Assembly: GCF_003112515.1 (NCBI RefSeq)
Contig: NZ_BEVZ01000008.1
Coordinates: 310,001 to 374,000, forward strand
Direction: 5' to 3'
DNA from: Streptomyces fragilis
GTDB taxonomy: Bacteria; Actinomycetota; Actinomycetes; Streptomycetales; Streptomycetaceae
DNA: 64,000 nucleotides
Shown: in pieces, positions 51,420-60,345 of the stretch
How positions within the stretch are numbered: the first letter of the stretch is position 1
Layout of the letters: the number at the start of each line of letters is the position of its first letter
Program-made: the position numbers and the translations under genes
The notes under the pieces: generated by a model
The model's database searches: none
Told to the model about the DNA's origin: nothing
The model's input: only the letters and a program-made list of their open reading frames with translations

Positions 51420-51448
51420 GGCCGGGACGCCGTCACGGCGTCCCGGCC
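51420..51448 (-). terminator. Terminator of array member 6
   Basis: GGCCGGGACGCCG, TCA, perfect complement: 13-bp stem, 22 bases after the stop of the 51471-52928 gene. Confidence 0.85.
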
Positions 51449-51470
51449 TCCGAGTGGGGAACGGGGTGGA

Positions 51471-52928
51471 TCAGTCGGCGAAGTTCACGCCGACCCCCGG
51501 CCGGCCCGCGGTCGAGACGCCGAGCGCGGACGGGGAGAGCGAGCGGCCGGTGCCGCTGATCTTCCCGCCGGTGGACGGCACATACGTGATGGCGCCGTTG
51601 TAGTCGTTCTCGCCGCTGCCGACCACCAGGTCGGCCTTGGCGTCGCCGTTGACGTCGTCGAGCTTCACGTCGATGCCGAACATGTCGCCCTTCTCGTTGG
51701 AGCCGGGGACGCCCGCGGTGTTCTGGTCGATGTACTGCGCGCCGGTGCCGGTGATGCCGGAGGCCTTGCCGTACAGGACCAGGACCGAGCCGGTGTCGGT
51801 CACGCCGTCGACGTTCTCGCCGGCCACGCCGATCGCCAGGTCGAGGAAGCCGTCGCCGTTGACGTCGCCCAGGTCCAGCTCGTGGCCGAACATGTCGTTG
51901 GACTCGCTGGCGCCGGGGATGCCGGAGGTGTCCTGGGTGATGCCCTGGACGGTGCCGACGCCGTACTCGCTGCCGTAGGTGATCCAGACCTTGCCGCCCT
52001 TGGCGGAGTACGGAACGGTCGTGCCGTCCTCGTTGGTCGCGTTCCACATCGCGCCGCTGACGACGTCGCCGTACCCGTCGTGGTTGATGTCGCCGACGCC
52101 GCTGATGATGCCGGGGCGCAGCTCCTGCGCGCCGGCGGCGTCCAGACCGGAGGCGGTGCCGAACAGCAGGAAGTTGCGGGTCCAGCCCTCGGTGGGCTCG
52201 TAGCCGCTGACGACCAGGTCGGTGGCGCCGCCGTTGACGTCGCCGGCGGTGAGGTTGAACGGAGTGGCGTCCGTCATGATCGGCGTCTGGACGGTCTGGC
52301 GACTGCCGTAGGTGCCCTTGCGGTTGATGCCGCCCTTGAAGACGTAGACCTTGCTCTTGCTGGTGCCGACGGTGAGGTCCTGCCTGCCGTCGCCGTCGAA
52401 GTCGCCGGCCGCCAGCAGCCGCCCCCACTGGTCGTGGGAGCTGGAGGCGGGGTCGTCGATCTGGACGGCGCCGGCGCCGGTGATGCCGTTGGCGGAGCCC
52501 CAGAGGATGGTGACCATGCCGGCGTCCTTGTCGGTGCCGAGGTCCTCACCGGGCGCGCCGACGGCCAGGTCGTCGTAGCCGTCGCCGTCGAAGTCGGCGT
52601 AGGCGGTCTCGTCGCCGAACCGGTCGCCGGCCTCGGCGGAGCCCGGGACGCCGGAGGTGTCCTGGCTGACCAGGCTCCTCCTGGTGGAGGTGAGGCCGGT
52701 GCCCTGGACGCCGTAGGCGACGACGACCTCACCCGCCTCCGCCTTGCCGGCGACGGTGGCCGTCGCCGAGGACGCCACGTCCGCGATGCCGTCGTTGTCG
52801 AAGTCGGCCTGCGAGGCGACGGTGCCGTCGACGGCGACCGCGGTGGCCGAGGCGGCGAAGGTGAGCAGCCCGCCGGTCACCGCGGCGGCGGCGACGGTCG
52901 CGAGAGTGGTACGGGTGTTTCTGTGCAT
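51471..52928 (-). CDS. FG-GAP array member 6: secreted propeller with shortened blade-4 loop
   Basis: A 485-residue exported protein, first of the array in transcription direction. Starts MHRNTRTTLATVAAAAVTGG. Loops: DFDNDGIAD, DFDGDGYDD, DFDGDGRQD, then DVNGGATD, which is one residue short of the usual nine and has lost a calcium-ligand position, then DINHDGYGD, DVNGDGFLD, DVNGDAKAD. End signature SLSPSALGVSTAGRPGVG then VNFAD. Blade 4 may no longer bind calcium. Confidence 0.93.
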   Translation of the reverse strand: MHRNTRTTLATVAAAAVTGGLLTFAASATAVAVDGTVASQADFDNDGIADVASSATATVAGKAEAGEVVVAYGVQGTGLTSTRRSLVSQDTSGVPGSAEAGDRFGDETAYADFDGDGYDDLAVGAPGEDLGTDKDAGMVTILWGSANGITGAGAVQIDDPASSSHDQWGRLLAAGDFDGDGRQDLTVGTSKSKVYVFKGGINRKGTYGSRQTVQTPIMTDATPFNLTAGDVNGGATDLVVSGYEPTEGWTRNFLLFGTASGLDAAGAQELRPGIISGVGDINHDGYGDVVSGAMWNATNEDGTTVPYSAKGGKVWITYGSEYGVGTVQGITQDTSGIPGASESNDMFGHELDLGDVNGDGFLDLAIGVAGENVDGVTDTGSVLVLYGKASGITGTGAQYIDQNTAGVPGSNEKGDMFGIDVKLDDVNGDAKADLVVGSGENDYNGAITYVPSTGGKISGTGRSLSPSALGVSTAGRPGVGVNFAD

Positions 52929-53015
52929 GCGGGTCCCTCGAGTGCCGTGCGGGGAACGGCGGTGCGCCGGGTCCCCGGGGAAGAACTGGGCCGAGCAGGG
53001 GAGGTCGGCGGTTCT

Positions 53016-53043
53016 CAGACCGGTGCGGGGTGGGAATGGTTGT
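53016..53043 (-). promoter_or_regulatory. ECF-type promoter element, array member 6
   Basis: Minus strand ACAACC, 16 bases, GGTCTG; about 90-115 bases upstream of the start codon. Confidence 0.75.
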
Positions 53044-53105
53044 ACGGGAACGGTGACGTGTTCGATGCGTGAGACGCCCCCGGGGCAGGGAGGCCGTGGT
53101 GGCGT

Positions 53106-53150
53106 CCGGCCCCGGCGCCCGGCGCCCGGCGCCCGGCGCCCGGCCCCCGG
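53106..53150. repeat. CGGCGCC heptamer tandem repeat
   Basis: CCGGCGC is repeated five to six times between the promoter of array member 6 and the remnant of a seventh member. It may mark the recombination joint that removed the rest of that copy. Confidence 0.8.
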
Positions 53151-53171
53151 CCCTCACCGGCGGCGGCGTCG

Positions 53172-53273
53172 GTCGGCGAAGGTCCCACCGAAGCCGGGGA
53201 AGCCCGTGGTGGACACACCGACCGAGGTCGGAGAGATCGGACGCGAACCCGTCGCGGAGATCTTCCCCGCCGG
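53172..53273 (-). pseudogene. C-terminal remnant of a seventh FG-GAP array member
   Basis: On the minus strand the frame reads GKISATGSRPISPTSVGVST then TGFPGFGGTFAD, which is the C-terminal signature of the array proteins (compare KITATGSRSISPSSVGVSTT in member 3). The stop codon that follows Asp in the others is replaced by Arg codons, and nothing upstream resembles a propeller. It is the stub left after deletion of most of a further paralog. Confidence 0.85.
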
Positions 53274-53310
53274 TCGCGGGCAGGGTTGCGTGGGCCGCCG
53301 AAACGCCGAG

Positions 53311-53341
53311 GGCCCGGCCGAGCGTGGTGCTCGGCCGGGCC
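53311..53341 (-). terminator. Terminator of the Fe-S oxidoreductase gene
   Basis: GGCCCGGCCGAGC, GTGGT, perfect complement: 13-bp stem, 24 bases after the stop. Confidence 0.85.
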
Positions 53342-53365
53342 TTCGGGCTCCGAGGAGGAGGGACG

Positions 53366-55648
53366 CTACTGCGCCGGCTGCGGCTCCGGCGTGTCCTCGG
53401 TCTCCGCCTCGCCCGCCGGGTCGGCGGGGGTCTTGACCGACTCCAGGAGGAGCTGGGCGACGTCCACGACCTGGATCGACTCCTTGGCCTTGCCGTCGTT
53501 CTTCTTGCCGTTGACCGAGTCGGTCAGCATGACCAGGCAGAAGGGGCAGGCGGTGGAGACGATGTCCGGGTTGAGGGACAGGGCCTCGTCGACGCGCTCG
53601 TTGTTGATGCGCTTGCCGATCCGCTCCTCCATCCACATCCGCGCGCCGCCGGCGCCGCAGCAGAAGCCGCGCTCCTTGTGGCGGTGCATCTCCTCGTTCC
53701 GCAGGCCCGGGACGTTGGCGATGATCTCGCGCGGAGGCGTGTAGATCTTGTTGTGGCGGCCCAGGTAGCAGGGGTCGTGGTAGGTGATCAGACCCTCGAC
53801 CGGGGTGACCGGGACCAGCTTGCCCTCGTCGATCAGGTGCTGGAGCAGCTGGGTGTGGTGGATGACCTCGTAGTCGCCGCCGAGCTGCGGGTATTCGTTG
53901 CCGATGGTGTTGAGGCAGTGCGGGCAGGTGGCGACGATCTTCTTCGCCGACTTCGGCTTCCTCGACTCGGCCGTGACCTTGCCGTCGTCGTCCGTCTCCT
54001 CGCCGAACGCCATGTTCAGCGCCATGACGTTCTCCATGCCGAGCTCCTGGAACAGGGGCTCGTTGCCCAGGCGGCGGGCGGAGTCACCGGTGCACTTCTC
54101 GTCGCCGCCCATGATCGCGAACTTGACGCCCGCGATGTGCAGCAGCTCGGCGAAGGCCTTGGTGGTCTTCTTGGCGCGGTCCTCCAGGGCGCCGGCGCAG
54201 CCGACCCAGTAGAGGTACTCGACCTCGGTGAGGTCCTCGATGTCCTTGCCGACGACGGGGACCTCGAACTCGACCTCCTTGAGCCACTCCAGGCGCTGCT
54301 TCTTCGCCAGGCCCCAGGGGTTGCCCTTCTTCTCCAGGTTCTTGAGCATCGTGCCCGCCTCGGACGGGAACGCCGACTCGATCATGACCTGGTAGCGGCG
54401 CATGTCGACGATGTGGTCGACGTGCTCGATGTCCACCGGGCACTGCTCGACGCAGGCGCCGCAGGTGGTGCAGGACCACAGGACGTCCGGGTCGATGACG
54501 CCGTTCTCCTCGAGCGTCCCGATCAGGGGGCGCTCGGCCTCGGCGAGGGCGGCCGCGGGGACGTCCTTGAGCTGCTCCTCGGAGGCCTTCTCCTCGCCCT
54601 CCATGGTCTTGCCGCCGCCGGCCAGCAGGTACGGGGCCTTGGCGTGCATGTTGTCGCGCAGCGACATGATCAGCAGCTTCGGGGAGAGCGGCTTGCCGGT
54701 GTTCCAGGCGGGGCACTGCGACTGGCAGCGGCCGCACTCGGTGCAGGTGGAGAAGTCCAGCAGGCCCTTCCAGGAGAACTGCTCGACCTGGGAGACGCCG
54801 AAGACGTCGTCGTCACCGGGGTCGGCGAAGTCGATCTCCTTGCCGCCGGAGGTCATCGGCTGCAGCGCGCCCAGGGCGGTGGAGCCGTCCGCGTTGCGCT
54901 TGAACCAGATGTTGGGGAAGGCCAGGAAGCGGTGCCAGGCGACGCCCATGTCCGTGCGCAGCGAGACCACGATCATCCAGATGAAGGACGTCCCGATCTT
55001 GATCATCGCGAACAGGTAGATCAGGTTCTGCAGCGTGGTCACGCCCAGGCCCTTGAAGGCCAGCACCAGCGGGTACGAGGCGAAGTACGCGGGCTCGTAG
55101 TGCGGGATGTCCAGCAGGGCGCCCTCGAGGCCGCGCAGCATCATGATCGCGAGGCCGATGGTCAGGATGACCGTCTCGACGAAGTACGCCTGGCCGGCGT
55201 TGGACCCGGCGAAGCGGGACTTGCGGCCGGGGCGGGTCGCCTTGGAGAGCTGGCGGATCACGATCAGGGTGAGGATGCCGAGCGTCGTCATCGTGCCGAT
55301 GAACTCGACGAACATCTCGAACGGCGTCCAGTGCCCGATGAAGGGGATCGCCCAGTCGGCCTTGAAGAGCTGGCCGAACGCGGTGATCAGCGTGGGCACC
55401 AGGGAGAAGAAGCCGACGGCGACGAACCAGTGGGCGATGCCGACGATCCCCCAGCGGTTCATCCGCGTGTGGCCGAGGAATTCCTTCACCAGCGTCACGC
55501 TGCGCTGGTAGGGGTTGTCGGTCCGGGCACCCGCGGGCACGGGCTGGCCCAGCTTGAAGTACCGGACGAACTGACCGACGGCGCGTGCGAGCAAGGCGAC
55601 GCCCACCACGGTCAGGACCAGCGACACGATGATCGCGGCGAGTTGCAT
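53366..55648 (-). CDS. Membrane-bound Fe-S oxidoreductase (heterodisulfide-reductase-like)
   Basis: A 760-residue protein. About five membrane helices in the first 240 residues (quinone/heme-like module), two 4Fe-4S ferredoxin motifs (CTECGRCQSQCP near 301, CTTCGACVEQCP near 391), then two CCG (cysteine-rich) domains with CPHCLNTIGNEYP, CYLGRHNKIY and GFCCGAGGARMW. This build moves electrons between soluble carriers and the membrane quinone pool, for example from fatty-acid oxidation. The C-terminus is acidic. ATG 55648 follows GGAGCCTCCC on the minus strand. A TTAC-N6-GTAA site lies 50 bases upstream. Confidence 0.93.
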   Translation of the reverse strand: MQLAAIIVSLVLTVVGVALLARAVGQFVRYFKLGQPVPAGARTDNPYQRSVTLVKEFLGHTRMNRWGIVGIAHWFVAVGFFSLVPTLITAFGQLFKADWAIPFIGHWTPFEMFVEFIGTMTTLGILTLIVIRQLSKATRPGRKSRFAGSNAGQAYFVETVILTIGLAIMMLRGLEGALLDIPHYEPAYFASYPLVLAFKGLGVTTLQNLIYLFAMIKIGTSFIWMIVVSLRTDMGVAWHRFLAFPNIWFKRNADGSTALGALQPMTSGGKEIDFADPGDDDVFGVSQVEQFSWKGLLDFSTCTECGRCQSQCPAWNTGKPLSPKLLIMSLRDNMHAKAPYLLAGGGKTMEGEEKASEEQLKDVPAAALAEAERPLIGTLEENGVIDPDVLWSCTTCGACVEQCPVDIEHVDHIVDMRRYQVMIESAFPSEAGTMLKNLEKKGNPWGLAKKQRLEWLKEVEFEVPVVGKDIEDLTEVEYLYWVGCAGALEDRAKKTTKAFAELLHIAGVKFAIMGGDEKCTGDSARRLGNEPLFQELGMENVMALNMAFGEETDDDGKVTAESRKPKSAKKIVATCPHCLNTIGNEYPQLGGDYEVIHHTQLLQHLIDEGKLVPVTPVEGLITYHDPCYLGRHNKIYTPPREIIANVPGLRNEEMHRHKERGFCCGAGGARMWMEERIGKRINNERVDEALSLNPDIVSTACPFCLVMLTDSVNGKKNDGKAKESIQVVDVAQLLLESVKTPADPAGEAETEDTPEPQPAQ

Positions 55649-55698
55649 GGGAGGCTCCTCGGGCCTGCGAGGGTGTGAAGACTAAGGAACGGAGCAGA

Positions 55699-55712
55699 TT
55701 ACTAAGCGGTAA
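55699..55712. promoter_or_regulatory. TTAC-N6-GTAA inverted repeat upstream of the Fe-S gene
   Basis: TTACTAAGCGGTAA. TetR-family controllers of fatty-acid oxidation genes in actinobacteria bind sites of this general form, from memory. Its place 50 bases from the start suits a repressor site. Confidence 0.45.
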
Positions 55713-55914
55713 CTTATCCAGTCCGTTCGAGACTATCCATATCCAGCGCCGCCCGCAGCCGTCGGAGCGGTGATCTGCGTCGCTGAGGGTTGCCTCAGTA
55801 TCTCCCCGGGCAGGGGCGTGGGTGCGTCCGCCCTTCCCCGCACCGCCCGCCGCGTCCCCCGGTTGCCCCGCCCGAGCGGCCTCGGCGCCGCCATGCGGAC
55901 CCCGCCTCCGTAAA

Positions 55915-55935
55915 GTTGAGTCCGTCCGGCTCAGG
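55915..55935. promoter_or_regulatory. Imperfect HAIR element (HspR site)
   Basis: GTTGAGT, seven bases, GCTCAGG. Same spacing as the perfect HAIR 51 bases downstream, with mismatches at both ends. Confidence 0.6.
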
Positions 55936-55965
55936 TCTGTTGCCTCTCGCCGCGAGGTCGTGCAC

Positions 55966-55988
55966 ACTTGAGTCTGTTCCACTCAAGT
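55966..55988. promoter_or_regulatory. HAIR element (HspR operator) of the dnaK operon
   Basis: ACTTGAGT, seven bases, ACTCAAGT: a perfect match to the HspR-associated inverted repeat. It lies 20 bases upstream of the dnaK start. HspR, encoded by the last gene of the operon, represses here with DnaK as corepressor in Streptomyces. Confidence 0.95.
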
Positions 55989-56007
55989 CAGCTGGAGGAA
56001 GATCACC

Positions 56008-57851
<1,844 letters not shown>

Positions 57852-57855
<4 letters not shown>

Positions 57856-58553
57856 CGGAGGAGACCCCGGGTTTTGACGAGAAGCCCGACGTCCCTTCCG
57901 GCAGCGGTTCCGAAGACGCCGAGCCGCAGGCCGCCGACTCCTCCCAGGAGGAGCCGGCGGCCCCGGCCGGGGACGCGGCACAGACCGCAGGCCTGACGGC
58001 GCAGCTCGACCAGGCCCGCACCGCGCTCTCCGAGCGCACCGCGGACCTGCAGCGGCTCCAGGCGGAGTTCCAGAACTACCGCCGCCGGGTCGAGCGCGAC
58101 CGGATCGCGGTCCGGGAGATCGCCGTGGCGAACCTCCTGACCGAGCTCCTGCCGGTGCTCGACGACATCGGGCGCGCCCGTGAGCACGGTGAACTGGTCG
58201 GCGGCTTCAAGTCGGTGGCCGAGTCGCTGGAGACGGTCGCGGCCAAGATGGGGCTGCAGCAGTACGCCAAGGAGGGCGAGCCCTTCGACCCGACGATCCA
58301 CGAGGCGCTGATGCACAGCTACGCGCCGGACGTCACCGAGACCACCTGCGTGGGCATTCTGCAGCCCGGGTACAAGATCGGCGACCGGATCATCCGCCCC
58401 GCGCGGGTGGCCGTGGCCGAACCGCAGCCGGGTGCGCAGGCGGAGGCCGAGGAGTCCGCGGCCGAGGGCGAGAAGGCGTCCGACGGTGCCGCCGGCACCG
58501 AGAACGCCGAGCACGTCGAGCACAAGGAGAACGGTGGCCCGGACGAGGGCTGA
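57852..58553 (+). CDS. grpE: Nucleotide exchange factor GrpE
   Basis: A 233-residue protein. The long N-terminal helix (about 50-95), QAEFQNYRRRVERDR, and the C-terminal beta domain (MHSYAPDVTETTCVGILQPGYKIGD-type, split over about 155-182) identify GrpE. It releases ADP from DnaK. The GTG start overlaps the dnaK stop by four bases. Both ends carry acidic low-complexity extensions longer than in E. coli GrpE. Confidence 0.98.
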
Positions 58554-58561
58554 CGTGAGGC

Positions 58562-58584
58562 GGCGCGCCGGTAACCGGCGCGCC
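58562..58584 (+). promoter_or_regulatory. Intercistronic hairpin between grpE and dnaJ
   Basis: GGCGCGCCGGT, A, ACCGGCGCGCC: 11-bp arms with a single central base, ending 29 bases before the dnaJ start. No T-tract follows. It may modulate mRNA decay or dnaJ expression. Confidence 0.55.
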
Positions 58585-58613
58585 GGTGACGGACGGAAGG
58601 AGGGACGTCGGGG

Positions 58614-59807
58614 ATGAGTACCAAGGACTTCATCGAGAAGGACTACTACAAGGTTCTCGGCGTCCCGAAGGACGCCACCGAGGCCGAGATCAAGAAGGCG
58701 TACCGGAAACTCGCCCGCGAGTTCCACCCGGACGCCAACAAGGGCAACGCGGCGGCCGAGGAGCGCTTCAAGGAGATCTCCGAGGCCAACGACGTGCTCG
58801 GCGACCCCAAGCGGCGCAAGGAGTACGACGACGCCCGCGCGCTGTTCGGCAACGGTGGCGGCTTCCGTCCGGGCCCGGGTGCCGGAGGAACGTTCAACTT
58901 CGACCTGGGCGACCTCTTCGGAGGCACTCAGGGCGGCGCCGGCGGCGGGGGCGGCGGCTTCGGCGGGGGCGGCGGCCTCGGCGACGTCTTCGGCGGCCTG
59001 TTCGGCAACCGGGGCGGCGCGCCGGGTGGCGCCCGCACCCAGCCGCGGCGCGGTCAGGACATCGAGTCCGAGGTGACGCTCAGCTTCACCGAGGCGGTGG
59101 ACGGCGCCACGGTGCCGCTGCGGATGTCCAGCCAGCAGGCGTGCAAGGCCTGTTCGGGCACCGGCGACAAGAACGGCACGCCCCGCGTGTGTCCGACCTG
59201 CGTCGGCACCGGGCAGGTGGCCCGCGGTTCGGGCGGCGGTTTCTCGCTGACCGACCCGTGCCCCGACTGCAAGGGCCGCGGCCTCATCGCCGAGAACCCC
59301 TGCGACGTCTGCAAGGGCTCCGGTCGGGCCAAGTCCTCGCGCACCATGCAGGTCCGCATCCCGGCCGGCGTGAGCGACGGCCAGCGGATCAGGCTGCGCG
59401 GCAAGGGCGCCCCCGGCGAGCGGGGCGGACCGGCCGGCGACCTGTACGTGGTCGTCCACGTGGACGACCACCCGGTCTTCGGCCGCAAGGGCGACAACCT
59501 GACGGTGACCGTGCCGGTGACGTACACGGAGGCCGCCCTCGGCGGCGAGATCCGGGTGCCAACGCTGGGCGGACCGCCGGTCACCCTGAAACTGCCTCCC
59601 GGCACGCCCAACGGGCGCACCATGCGCGCCCGGGGCAAGGGCGCGGTCCGCAAGGACGGCACCCGCGGCGACCTCCTGGTCACCGTCGAGGTGAGCGTTC
59701 CCAAGGACCTGTCGGGGAAGGCCCGGGACGCCCTCGAGGCGTACCGCGAGGCGACCGCGGGGGAGGACCCGCGAGCGGAGCTGTTCGAAGCCGCGAAGGG
59801 AGCATGA
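58614..59807 (+). CDS. dnaJ: Co-chaperone DnaJ (Hsp40)
   Basis: A 397-residue type I J-protein. J domain with HPD (FHPDANKG, about 40), a Gly-rich region (about 85-145), four CxxCxGxG zinc motifs (CKACSGTG, CPTCVGTG, CPDCKGRG, CDVCKGSG, about 180-245) and two beta substrate domains. It delivers clients to DnaK and stimulates ATP hydrolysis. The hspR gene follows after four bases. Confidence 0.99.
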   Translation: MSTKDFIEKDYYKVLGVPKDATEAEIKKAYRKLAREFHPDANKGNAAAEERFKEISEANDVLGDPKRRKEYDDARALFGNGGGFRPGPGAGGTFNFDLGDLFGGTQGGAGGGGGGFGGGGGLGDVFGGLFGNRGGAPGGARTQPRRGQDIESEVTLSFTEAVDGATVPLRMSSQQACKACSGTGDKNGTPRVCPTCVGTGQVARGSGGGFSLTDPCPDCKGRGLIAENPCDVCKGSGRAKSSRTMQVRIPAGVSDGQRIRLRGKGAPGERGGPAGDLYVVVHVDDHPVFGRKGDNLTVTVPVTYTEAALGGEIRVPTLGGPPVTLKLPPGTPNGRTMRARGKGAVRKDGTRGDLLVTVEVSVPKDLSGKARDALEAYREATAGEDPRAELFEAAKGA

Positions 59808-59811
59808 CGAG

Positions 59812-60258
59812 ATGGACGGCCGTCGGCGCAACCCGTACGAACTGACCGAGGACACCCCGGTCTACGTCATCTCGGTTGCGGCCCAGCTCTCCGGCCTGCA
59901 CCCGCAGACACTGCGCCAGTACGACCGCCTCGGCCTGGTCTCCCCGGACCGCACGGCCGGGCGGGGCCGGCGCTACTCGGCCCGCGACATCCAGCTGCTC
60001 CGCCAGGTGCAGCAGCTGTCGCAGGACGAGGGCATCAACCTGGCCGGCATCAAGCGGATCATCGAGCTGGAGAACCAGGTCGCCGCCCTCCAGTCCCGCG
60101 TCGCGGAGCTGCAGTCCGCGGTCGAGGGCGCGGCGGCGACGATCCGGGCCCGCGAGGCGGCGGTGCACGCCTCCTACCGCCGGGACCTGGTCCCGTACCA
60201 GGAGGCGACCCGCACCAGCGCCCTGGTGGTGTGGCGCCCGCCGGCGCGGGGGCAGTGA
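59812..60258 (+). CDS. hspR: Heat-shock repressor HspR (MerR family)
   Basis: A 148-residue protein. The MerR-type winged HTH spans about 17-85 (YVISVAAQLSGLHPQTLRQY, then GRRYSARDIQLLRQV), followed by a coiled coil (ENQVAALQSRVAELQSAVEG). It represses its own operon at the HAIR elements upstream of dnaK. Position and order dnaK-grpE-dnaJ-hspR are the standard actinobacterial arrangement. Confidence 0.97.
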   Translation: MDGRRRNPYELTEDTPVYVISVAAQLSGLHPQTLRQYDRLGLVSPDRTAGRGRRYSARDIQLLRQVQQLSQDEGINLAGIKRIIELENQVAALQSRVAELQSAVEGAAATIRAREAAVHASYRRDLVPYQEATRTSALVVWRPPARGQ

Positions 60259-60275
60259 CAGCGCCTCGACGTGCC

Positions 60276-60313
60276 CGAAGGGCCGGGAGACCGCACGGTC
60301 TCCCGGCCCTTCG
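60276..60313. terminator. Bidirectional terminator after hspR
   Basis: CGAAGGGCCGGGAGACCG, CA, perfect complement: an 18-bp stem between the convergent hspR and PA14/FnIII genes. Confidence 0.92.
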
Positions 60314-60345
60314 GCGTCACCACCGGTCGCGGCGCCGTCCCCGGA

